Of a stretch of 5,856 nucleotides of DNA, positions 1 to 5,311 are shown one piece after another. Each line of letters opens with the position of its first letter. Position 1 is the first letter of the stretch. The position numbers were made by a program, and so were the translations under genes. Below the pieces are notes generated by a model that ran no database searches, had not been told where the DNA came from, and saw only the letters and a program-made list of their open reading frames with translations. Source of the stretch: Candidatus Aenigmatarchaeota archaeon (GTDB taxonomy: Archaea; Aenigmatarchaeota; Aenigmatarchaeia; CG10238-14; SpSt-28); the NCBI GenBank assembly GCA_023256115.1, contig JAGDWU010000100.1, forward strand, positions 1-5,856, in the 5' to 3' direction.

Positions 1-27
1 ATTTTTCTCTCTTTTAAGAACGATTTT

Positions 28-1158
28 TTATCTTGTTATTTTTAAATTTGTTAGTTCTTCTAAATATTTTTTCCCGCTACCATCTAAAAAATATTTTCTA
101 GCTGGTTCTAATATTTCTATTAAATAGTTTGCAACAGCATTTTTTAAATCAAGCGGATGAATTTCCCCTTTTATATAATCATTTTCAAAATCTTCTAATT
201 TTTCATAAGTTTTTTTAGTTCCTTTTTTTAAATTTTCTATTTCCAATTTTCTATTTTTTCTTTCTAAATATGGAAAAATTATGTATTTTAATAATTCAAT
301 AATAGGATTAAATTCAATTTCATTTGGCGGACAAAATGCTTTCATAATTTTTCTTTTAATTTCTTCTTCCGAATCATGAATAAAAATAGCACTTTCTGGT
401 TTAGATTTAGACATTTTTATTTCAATTATACTCTCTTCGAATAATTCCCTATTTCCAGTTCTTTTTGCTTCTAATATTTTTTTTCTTTGCTCTTCTGTTA
501 TATGCATCCCTAGTAATAAATGATGATGAACAGCAACTGGTTTATAACCGAAATCTTTCCAGACTTCTAAAGCTATTACATGTGCCTTTCTTTGATCTAA
601 TCCACCGTGCGGTAAATTAACTTTTAAACTAAAAATATCAGCAACTTGCATCGGAACATAAATTAATTGAGCAAAATTAATTTCTTCTCCTTTTTTTCTA
701 CCCATTATTGTTACGCTTCTTCTAGCTCTAGATAATGTCATTCCCATTGAAACTTTAAGAACATTTTCTAAATATTCTAAACCAAGTTTTTCATATAATT
801 CTGAGCCCAAAACGAAAGAAACCTTTTCAGCATCTCCACCAACGCACTTAAGAGAAATTTTTAAAGCTTCTTTAAAATAACCGCCAGCAACTTTTCTTAT
901 AACAGAAAGATCTCCGCCTAGCTTTTTATTTATCCAAGAATGATAATCAGCTAAGAATATAATAGTTTCAATCCCAGCCTTTTGAAAATCAGCTACTTTT
1001 TGCATGCATATTAAGCCAGTACCTAAGTGGACAAAACCAGAAATTTCATATCCAATATAATGTCTAAGTTTTATTTTTTGATTTATATATTCTTTTAATC
1101 TTTCTTCTGTTAATATTTCTTCTGTTGGAGGTTTTTTAATAAGTTCTAAAATTTCCAT
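28..1158 (-). CDS. tyrS: Tyrosyl-tRNA synthetase, archaeal type (class I aaRS)
   Basis: Charges tRNA-Tyr with tyrosine in the cytoplasm using ATP. The 376-residue protein is a complete class I synthetase. HLGTG at residues 44-48 is the HIGH-type ATP motif and KMSKS lies at 248-252. By alignment from memory with the Methanocaldococcus jannaschii enzyme, the tyrosine-pocket residues are all kept: Y34, Y167, Q171, D174 and Q189 (in GGLDQRKAH). The C-terminal [10 protein letters not shown] segment (334-343) and the final KITR match archaeal TyrRS, especially Pyrococcus-type enzymes as I recall them, and the length is normal. The ATG at 1158 gives the expected N-terminus. No Shine-Dalgarno precedes it, but a TATA-like element centred about 26 nt upstream suggests a leaderless transcript. 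It lies downstream of two tRNA genes on the same strand. An archaeal TrpRS was considered, but the pocket and the HLGTG context fit TyrRS. Confidence 0.97.
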   Translation of the reverse strand: MEILELIKKPPTEEILTEERLKEYINQKIKLRHYIGYEISGFVHLGTGLICMQKVADFQKAGIETIIFLADYHSWINKKLGGDLSVIRKVAGGYFKEALKISLKCVGGDAEKVSFVLGSELYEKLGLEYLENVLKVSMGMTLSRARRSVTIMGRKKGEEINFAQLIYVPMQVADIFSLKVNLPHGGLDQRKAHVIALEVWKDFGYKPVAVHHHLLLGMHITEEQRKKILEAKRTGNRELFEESIIEIKMSKSKPESAIFIHDSEEEIKRKIMKAFCPPNEIEFNPIIELLKYIIFPYLERKNRKLEIENLKKGTKKTYEKLEDFENDYIKGEIHPLDLKNAVANYLIEILEPARKYFLDGSGKKYLEELTNLKITR

Positions 1159-1178
1159 AAACTATTTGTTTTGTATGA

Positions 1179-1189
1179 ATATATTTTAA
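1179..1189 (-). promoter_or_regulatory. TATA-like box for tyrS
   Basis: Read on the minus strand, this is TTAAAATATAT, centred about 26 nt before the TyrRS start codon. That is the normal archaeal distance from TATA box to transcription start, so the mRNA would begin at or next to the ATG. In a genome this AT-rich such a match can occur by chance. The position and the lack of a ribosome binding site are what support it. Confidence 0.45.
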
Positions 1190-1200
1190 TAAAGCTCAGA

Positions 1201-1284
1201 TGCCCCCGGCGGGATTTGAACCCGCGACCTCCTGCTCTCTCAAAAATAGGAGGCAGGCGCTCTTCCAAGCTGAGCTACGGGGGC
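1201..1284 (-). tRNA. tRNA-Arg(CCT), interrupted by a 10-nt intron
   Basis: Read on the minus strand it folds completely. The acceptor is GCCCCCG with CGGGGGC (1278-1284 with 1202-1208) and the discriminator is A (1201). The D arm is GCTC/GAGC with G18G19 in a 9-nt loop. The anticodon stem is CCTGC/GCAGG (1253-1257 with 1231-1235), the variable loop AGGTC, and the T arm GCGGG-TTCAAAT-CCCGC. The anticodon loop has 17 nt instead of 7. Removing 10 nt after position 37 leaves CTCCTAA, giving anticodon CCT (1248-1250), which reads the arginine codon AGG. No CCA is encoded, so the CCA-adding enzyme must supply it. Cutting elsewhere could give other anticodons, such as CCA with G37, but the canonical splice position and the bulge geometry favour Arg(CCT). 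Confidence 0.93.
1237..1246 (-). other. 10-nt archaeal tRNA intron at position 37/38
   Basis: The intron on the minus strand is TTTTTGAGAG. Its GAG (1239-1241) can pair with CTC, the first three anticodon-loop bases (32-34), giving a 3-bp helix next to the anticodon stem. This leaves a 3-nt bulge AGA on the 3' side, with the predicted cut after its second base, and an 8-nt loop containing the 5' cut. That is a relaxed bulge-helix-loop rather than the full bulge-helix-bulge substrate of the archaeal tRNA splicing endonuclease. Archaeal tRNA introns are usually longer, so this is near the lower size limit. Confidence 0.85.
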
Positions 1285-1306
1285 CATAATTTTCTAAACC
1301 AGACAT

Positions 1307-1318
1307 CAAAATATTATG
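1307..1318 (-). promoter_or_regulatory. TATA-like box for tRNA-Arg
   Basis: The minus strand reads CATAATATTTTG, centred about 28 nt upstream of the mature tRNA-Arg 5' end. This is a suitable place for a TATA box with a very short 5' leader. The match is weak and the surroundings are AT-rich, so it is only a candidate. It suggests tRNA-Arg can be transcribed independently of tRNA-Leu. Confidence 0.4.
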
Positions 1319-1362
1319 CCTTTGAGAGAATTAGATGAAATAGTAAGAGAAATAAAAGAGGG

Positions 1363-1375
1363 AAAAATTTAAAAA
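1363..1375 (-). terminator. Possible T-run terminator after tRNA-Leu
   Basis: On the minus strand two T5 runs separated by AAA begin about 14 nt past the tRNA-Leu 3' end. Archaeal RNA polymerase can terminate at T-rich stretches without a hairpin. The position between two tRNA genes, with a candidate tRNA-Arg promoter further on, fits a terminator, but T runs are common in this DNA. Confidence 0.3.
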
Positions 1376-1388
1376 TATTTCAACTAAA

Positions 1389-1473
1389 TGCGGGGGGTGG
1401 GATTTGAACCCACGAAGGCCTACGCCACTGGGACCTCAACCCAGCGCCCTCGGCCAGGCTAGGCGACCCCCGC
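1389..1473 (-). tRNA. tRNA-Leu(GAG)
   Basis: This is an 85-nt class II tRNA with a complete cloverleaf on the minus strand. The acceptor is GCGGGGG/CCCCCGC (1467-1473 with 1390-1396) with discriminator A at 1389. The anticodon stem is CTGGG/CCCAG around loop TTGAGGT, so the anticodon is GAG (1435-1437), reading CUC and CUU. The long variable arm has a GGC/GCC stem closing a GTAG loop, as expected for leucine. The T arm is GTGGG-TTCAAAT-CCCAC. There is no intron and no encoded CCA. Its 5' end lies one nucleotide after the stop codon of the upstream gene on the same strand, so it is either processed from that mRNA or uses a promoter buried in the coding sequence. Confidence 0.97.
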
Positions 1474-1474
1474 A

Positions 1475-2869
1475 TTAAATTCTTTGCAAAATAGCTTTTC
1501 TTGCTGTTTTCTTTTTCCCATCTATAAAATAACTCATTTTTGGGGATTTAAATTTCGCTTCTCCCTTTATTTCAATTTTCGGTTTTAAATTATAAAATAT
1601 TATAACTTCTTCTTTTGGTTCTAATTTGCTAAATCTCCAAATTAATTTTGTATATCCTTTTACTTTTTCCTTTATTGGCTCTAAAGAGAAATTAAAAACT
1701 TCAAATAGATTTGGAACCGAATCTACAATTTCGACATTTTTAATTCTTTTATTTGTATTATTCTTTGCTATTATTGTAATTTTATAAATATCTTTTTGAA
1801 ATGCCGATTTCTTTAATATAGTTGGTTGAAAGTAATACCAAATTATAAACATTATGATTACAAATAATATAGCTGAATATAAAAGTATAAAACCCCAATT
1901 AATTTCGTATTCTATATAAATTTTTTCTAGCGGCTTCAAATTTTCTACTTTAAAAACAAAATATGTTTTACCATCTATTTTTTCTATAGAAAAGTTGCTG
2001 TATTTAATACTAGTAAAATAAATTAATAAAGGATTAGATGCTTCGGTTATATTAAAAGATTCGATTGTGTTACCATTGTTAAAAACTTCGATTAAAATTT
2101 TAAACTTTAAAAATTCTGCTATTACTTTTTTATTTATTTCGATTGATTTGAATTCTTTTAAAGTTAAAGGAATGTAAGAATTAAATAGAACATAATCTCC
2201 TTCTAATATTTTAACATTTAAAAAATAGTTTCCTGGTAAGGCTGTTTTTGGTAAAGAAAATTTATGCGTATATTTATAAGTATTTCCTGGTAAAATAGGC
2301 GGAATTATATCTTCTTTTTTATACACATTTTCTATTTCAAATATTATTTTTAGAGGTTGGGAAATTTCTTTTCTTAAGTTTTCTAAAGTTATTTCAATTT
2401 CATTTTCCTCTTCAGGATTAATCTCTTTTTTCAAAAGTTTATACTCTTTTACTACAATATCTTCTTTTCCAATAAATGTTAATACTATTTCAAATTTTTC
2501 ATATTTAGAATCAAAAAATGCATAAATTTCAAATTTTATACTTGAAGTTCTCCTGAAATCTTCAGGTACTGTAACTATTAAATTTACAGTTTTCTCTTGA
2601 ATGGGTTCAACTTCTATTTCAGATTTATCAAAATATAAACTTATTCCGCGAATATATGGCGGAAAAATACTTAAGTGAATTGTTTTTTTAGTTGGAAATG
2701 TATGAAATATTTTTATTGGTATTTCATATTTATTTCCAGCATAAAGAGGTGGAACTGGCTCTACTCTAATTTCTAACATTTCTGGTGGTTTAGGAGTAAC
2801 AGCAAATATTAATTTAATACTTATTTGAAAAAAAATTAATAAAATTGTTATTATGACTAATCTCCTCAT
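1475..2869 (-). CDS. Secreted, membrane-anchored beta-rich protein with C-terminal DUF11-like domain, function unknown
   Basis: I do not recognise a named family for this 464-residue protein, but its architecture is readable. Residues 1-23 form a signal peptide (MRR, a hydrophobic stretch, then IFAV). Residues 30-320 are a series of beta-strand-rich segments of the kind seen in NEW3/CARDB-like Ig-fold proteins, for example a conserved-looking GNTIESFNIT near 266-275. One transmembrane helix spans about 325-347. It is followed by a lysine-containing segment and a C-terminal domain (about 360-455) resembling DUF11-type repeats: ITIIAKNNTNKRIKNVEIVD, then LEPKE. The signal peptide and the positive charge after the helix place the long N-terminal part outside and the last ~115 residues inside the cell. 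There are no cysteines and at least two sequons outside (N273, N292). It could be a surface or envelope component. It follows the nitroreductase by 27 bp and ends 1 nt before tRNA-Leu. Confidence 0.85.
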   Translation of the reverse strand: MRRLVIITILLIFFQISIKLIFAVTPKPPEMLEIRVEPVPPLYAGNKYEIPIKIFHTFPTKKTIHLSIFPPYIRGISLYFDKSEIEVEPIQEKTVNLIVTVPEDFRRTSSIKFEIYAFFDSKYEKFEIVLTFIGKEDIVVKEYKLLKKEINPEEENEIEITLENLRKEISQPLKIIFEIENVYKKEDIIPPILPGNTYKYTHKFSLPKTALPGNYFLNVKILEGDYVLFNSYIPLTLKEFKSIEINKKVIAEFLKFKILIEVFNNGNTIESFNITEASNPLLIYFTSIKYSNFSIEKIDGKTYFVFKVENLKPLEKIYIEYEINWGFILLYSAILFVIIMFIIWYYFQPTILKKSAFQKDIYKITIIAKNNTNKRIKNVEIVDSVPNLFEVFNFSLEPIKEKVKGYTKLIWRFSKLEPKEEVIIFYNLKPKIEIKGEAKFKSPKMSYFIDGKKKTARKAILQRI

Positions 2870-2888
2870 TTATTAATTTAAAAATTAA

Positions 2889-2898
2889 AAATATATTT
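2889..2898 (-). promoter_or_regulatory. TATA-like box for the 464-residue membrane protein gene
   Basis: The minus strand reads AAATATATTT, centred near -25 relative to the ATG at 2869. It overlaps the stop codon of the upstream nitroreductase gene. The spacing implies a leaderless transcript, and no Shine-Dalgarno is present in the 27-bp gap. The region is almost purely A and T, so chance resemblance cannot be excluded. Read-through from the nitroreductase gene is also possible. Confidence 0.42.
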
Positions 2899-3433
2899 AT
2901 TCCAATTTTTTTCCATACTTTTCATAAAATGTTATTGAACTTAAACTTTTTCTTTCTGGTTTTTCTGGCTGTTCTGCTGGATAGCCAACTGTTATAATTT
3001 CTACTGGGATAACATTTTCTGGCAGTTCTAATATTTGCTTTATTTTTTCATCATCAAATGCTGCAACCACACAAGTTCCTAGTTTTAATTCAGTTGCTTG
3101 TAATAAAATATTTTGAGCTGCATGAGCACAATCTAAATAAGCATACATTTTTTTACCCCTTTCGCCATAAAAGCTTTCTATTTCATCTAAATCTGCACAT
3201 ATCACAATATAACAAGATGCATCTTTCATCCATAGCTGATCATAACAAGCCTTTGCAATTTTTTCTTTTTGCTTTTCATCTTCAACAATTATAAATCTCC
3301 ATTCTTGAACATTTCCAGCGCAAGGAGCATTAATTGCAGCTTCTAACAATAAGCCAATAATATTTTTATCGATTTTTTTCTTTTCATATTTCCTTATACT
3401 TCTTCTTTTTTGTATTGCTTCATACACTTCCAT
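2897..3433 (-). CDS. Nitroreductase-family FMN-dependent oxidoreductase
   Basis: This is a soluble flavoprotein of the nitroreductase superfamily, in which FMN bound at a dimer interface passes electrons from NAD(P)H to quinones, nitro compounds, flavins or other acceptors. The 178 residues match the compact family size. RRSIRKY (10-16) is the N-terminal FMN-phosphate-binding motif. APCAGNVQEWRF (36-47) is the second motif, usually seen as P-S-A-G-N-x-Q-P-W. DCAHAAQNILLQA (101-113) and LGTCVVAAF (118-126) form the central helix and flavin-contacting loop. VGYPAEQPEKPERK (149-162) is the usual C-terminal signature. The natural substrate cannot be read from sequence. The ATG at 3433 places the RRS motif where the family has it. 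The gene diverges from a Nudix gene whose start is 12 bp away, and no Shine-Dalgarno is visible. Confidence 0.93.
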   Translation of the reverse strand: MEVYEAIQKRRSIRKYEKKKIDKNIIGLLLEAAINAPCAGNVQEWRFIIVEDEKQKEKIAKACYDQLWMKDASCYIVICADLDEIESFYGERGKKMYAYLDCAHAAQNILLQATELKLGTCVVAAFDDEKIKQILELPENVIPVEIITVGYPAEQPEKPERKSLSSITFYEKYGKKLE

Positions 3434-3445
3434 AAATTAAATATT

Positions 3446-3865
3446 ATGAAAAAGAGTTGTGGTGCAATAATTTTTTATAGAGAAAATTCAAAAATTTTGT
3501 TCTTATTGTTAAAATATCCTAATTACTGGGGTTTTCCAAAAGGTGAAAGTGAAAAAAATGAAAGCGAAATCGAAACTGCAAAAAGAGAAATAAAAGAAGA
3601 AACTGGATTGGATGTTAATTTTATATTTGGTTTTAGACATGAACATGAATATAGCTATTATTTGAAAGGTAAATTAATAACAAAAAAAGCAATATTATTT
3701 TTAGCAGAAAGCAAAACAAAAGATGTAAAAATTTCTTGGGAGCATGAAGATTATAAATGGTTAGATTATGAAAACGCTTTAAAATTATTAACATATGAAA
3801 AAGATAAGGAAGCTTTAAAAAAAGCATATGAATATTTAAAAAATGTTTTACGAATTAGCATTTAA
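3446..3865 (+). CDS. Nudix hydrolase, bis(5'-nucleosyl)-tetraphosphatase (Ap4A hydrolase, NUDT2-like)
   Basis: This 139-residue protein contains a perfect Nudix box at residues 33-55: G33, five residues, E39, seven residues, R47-E48-I-K-E51-E52-T-G54-L. E48, E51 and E52 are the expected metal ligands. Beyond the box, the N-terminal SCGAIIF, the WGFPKG stretch and the C-terminal HEDYKWLDYENALKLL (100-115) resemble the asymmetric Ap4A hydrolase branch (human NUDT2 as I recall it). That enzyme cleaves diadenosine tetraphosphate to ATP and AMP, removing a by-product of aminoacyl-tRNA synthetases. The substrate is an inference, and another nucleoside polyphosphate or RNA 5' end is possible. An in-frame ATG at 3410 would add 12 residues unlike the family and run into the nitroreductase gene, so 3446 is preferred. 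It is the first gene of a plus-strand operon and its end overlaps DedA by 23 nt. Confidence 0.92.
   Translation: MKKSCGAIIFYRENSKILFLLLKYPNYWGFPKGESEKNESEIETAKREIKEETGLDVNFIFGFRHEHEYSYYLKGKLITKKAILFLAESKTKDVKISWEHEDYKWLDYENALKLLTYEKDKEALKKAYEYLKNVLRISI
3466..3479 (-). promoter_or_regulatory. TATA-like box for the nitroreductase gene, inside the Nudix coding region
   Basis: The minus strand reads TATAAAAAATTATT, a good archaeal TATA match. Transcription would start about 26 nt downstream, near 3448, leaving a leader of roughly 15 nt before the nitroreductase ATG. The element lies within the first codons of the divergent Nudix gene, because the 12-bp intergenic gap is too small to hold a promoter. 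No equally clear box is seen for the plus-strand operon. Confidence 0.4.
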
Positions 3866-4478
3866 CTTTACAGTAAGTTTGCTAGAAAAATATAGTTATC
3901 CAACAGTTTTTATTTTATCTTTTTTAGAAATAATTTTTACTCCGCTGCCAAGCGAAATAGTATTACCTTTAGCTGGTTATGTTGCTTACAAAAATAATAG
4001 TTTAACAACTTTAATTTTATCAATATTTTTAAGCTCTTTAGGTTCAACTTTAGGGAGTTTTGTTTTATACTACATTGGAAAAGTTTCCAGAGGTTTTTTC
4101 TTTAAATATGGAAAATATTTTTTTATTTCTCAAACTAAATTGCTAAAAGCACAAAAATTTTTTCTTGAATATAAAGAAGCTGTTTTAATAATTGGTAGGT
4201 TTGTTCCAGGAATAAGAAGTTTAGTAGCAATTCCTGCTGGTATTTTTGAAGTGGATAAAAAAATTTTTTTCATTTACTCTTTTATTGCATTTTCCATTTG
4301 GAGTTCTATTTTAATTTTGATTGGATACTTTTTAGGAGATAAATGGATTGAAAGTTTAAAATATTCAAATCAAATTGATATAATTGGAATAATAATTTTT
4401 ATTTCATTTATTTTGTATTACATAAGAGAAAGCAAAAAACCTGCTTATAAAAGGAGAATTTCTAAAAAATTATTATGA
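3843..4478 (+). CDS. DedA/VTT-family inner-membrane protein
   Basis: This is a polytopic membrane protein of the DedA family (SNARE-associated/VTT domain), 211 residues, the usual size. Several members are linked to lipid-carrier or phospholipid translocation and to membrane-potential homeostasis; the exact substrate here is unknown. Visible family features are E29 followed by PLPSE (34-38) and LPLAG (41-45) in the re-entrant region, the glycine-rich GSTLGSFVLYYIGK (67-80), and the signature GRFVPGIRSLVAIPAG (118-133) with R119, P122, G123 and R125. Hydrophobic segments lie near 20-45, 55-78, 113-133, 142-164 and 178-194, and the tail is rich in lysine and arginine. The only possible ATG overlaps the end of the Nudix gene by 23 nt. 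The stop overlaps the next start as ATGA, so translation is probably coupled. No Shine-Dalgarno precedes it. Confidence 0.93.
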   Translation: MFYELAFNFTVSLLEKYSYPTVFILSFLEIIFTPLPSEIVLPLAGYVAYKNNSLTTLILSIFLSSLGSTLGSFVLYYIGKVSRGFFFKYGKYFFISQTKLLKAQKFFLEYKEAVLIIGRFVPGIRSLVAIPAGIFEVDKKIFFIYSFIAFSIWSSILILIGYFLGDKWIESLKYSNQIDIIGIIIFISFILYYIRESKKPAYKRRISKKLL

Positions 4479-5311
4479 TAACTTTTTTAGCAATAAAAAC
4501 TAGAAAATATTTTAACTTTCTTAAAGACCAATTGAAAAAAGCCGGAATAAAAAAAGGTTTAATTCCATATTTAGAAGAGTTTTACCAATCTTTTTTTATT
4601 ACTCTTTTTCTTTCTATTTTTTTATTTTTACTTCCAAACTTTTTATCGCTTCCTAAATCTTATGTTTTGATTTTTAAAATCCTTGCCTTATTATTACCTT
4701 TAGTTGCAATTCTTTATTACATTTTAGGACCCACTTTTATTATAAAATCAAAAGAGAAAAAAATAAGTAATACTTTACCGTTTGCCTTAATTCATATTTC
4801 TTCTATTGCAGAAAGTGGAATTGCTCCACACTTAATTTTCAAAATTTTATCTAATTTTAAAGAATATGAAGAACTTGCAGATGAAATAAAGAAAATTAAT
4901 GATAAAATAGAAATATATGGTAAGGATTTATTAACAGCATTAAAAGAAGTTGCAAGAGATACTCCATCTAAATCTTTCAAAAAATTTTTAAATAGTTTAA
5001 TAACAACAATAGAAAGCGGCGGCGATATAAAAGGTTTTTTAAAAGTTTATAGCGAGCAAGCTTTATTTGAATGGAGACTTGCAAGAGAGGAATTTTTACA
5101 AAAATTAGGTACATTTAGTGAAATTTATGTTGGAGTTTTGGTTCTTTCGCCTTTAGTTATTGTTGCTTTACTTATCTTTATGAACTTTATTCATCCAAAT
5201 ATTGGTGGTTTAAGCATTATGGAGCTTATGAAACTTTGCATTTATGCTTTAATTCCATTGCTTAATATAATATTCTTAGCTATAGTTAAAGGATTTGAAG
5301 TTGAAATATGA
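4475..5311 (+). CDS. T2SF-domain platform protein, archaeal type IV pilus/secretion (TadC/ArlJ-like)
   Basis: This is a predicted polytopic platform protein that anchors pilus or secretion-filament assembly in the membrane and couples it to a PilB/ArlI-type ATPase. The 278 residues hold two N-terminal transmembrane segments (about 37-55 and 63-88), one cytoplasmic T2SF domain (about 98-210) and two C-terminal segments (about 215-238 and 252-272). T2SF hallmarks are LPFALIHISSIAESGIAP (101-118), YGKDLLTALKEVARDTPS (148-165) and the IESGGDIKGFL turn (179-189). The basic, lysine-rich N-terminus fits a cytoplasmic location. It is about half the length of ArlJ/FlaJ or GspF/PilC, which have two T2SF domains, and the next gene supplies a second. 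ATGA overlaps join it to DedA upstream and to the next gene. A GGAG at 4453 lies 18 nt before the ATG, too far for a normal ribosome binding site. Whether it serves a pilus, an archaellum or secretion is not decided by sequence. Confidence 0.9.
   Translation: MITFLAIKTRKYFNFLKDQLKKAGIKKGLIPYLEEFYQSFFITLFLSIFLFLLPNFLSLPKSYVLIFKILALLLPLVAILYYILGPTFIIKSKEKKISNTLPFALIHISSIAESGIAPHLIFKILSNFKEYEELADEIKKINDKIEIYGKDLLTALKEVARDTPSKSFKKFLNSLITTIESGGDIKGFLKVYSEQALFEWRLAREEFLQKLGTFSEIYVGVLVLSPLVIVALLIFMNFIHPNIGGLSIMELMKLCIYALIPLLNIIFLAIVKGFEVEI

Noticed and set aside
1..27. Pyrimidine-rich stretch downstream of tyrS
   Set aside because: On the minus strand it is A-rich rather than T-rich, so it is not a T-run terminator for tyrS. 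No gene or RNA could be supported in so few bases.
1231..1257. Alternative reading of the interrupted tRNA as Trp (anticodon CCA)
   Set aside because: It needs the intron between 35 and 36 and G at 37. The canonical 37/38 position gives CCT with A37 and A38, matches the 3-nt bulge, and the tRNA body does not resemble archaeal tRNA-Trp.
3058..3294. Plus-strand open frame of 78 codons
   Set aside because: It is antisense within the nitroreductase gene, whose motifs span the same bases. Its product is an unstructured mix of H, F, L and Q typical of a shadow frame.
3410..3445. Upstream in-frame ATG extending the Nudix protein by 12 residues
   Set aside because: The extension (MYCFIHFHKLNI) does not resemble the family, which begins close to the SCGAIIF strand, and it would overlap the nitroreductase coding region by 24 nt.
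3633..3827. Minus-strand open frame of 64 codons
   Set aside because: It is antisense to the C-terminal half of the Nudix gene, which has strong family signatures. The Leu/Phe-rich product reflects the complement of lysine-rich codons.
4453..4456. GGAG as a Shine-Dalgarno for the first T2SF gene
   Set aside because: It ends 18 nt before the ATG at 4475, and an in-frame stop at 4463-4465 rules out an earlier start that would fix the spacing.
4792..4980. Minus-strand open frame of 62 codons
   Set aside because: It lies wholly inside the T2SF domain of the plus-strand gene on the opposite strand, with no family resemblance or start signal.
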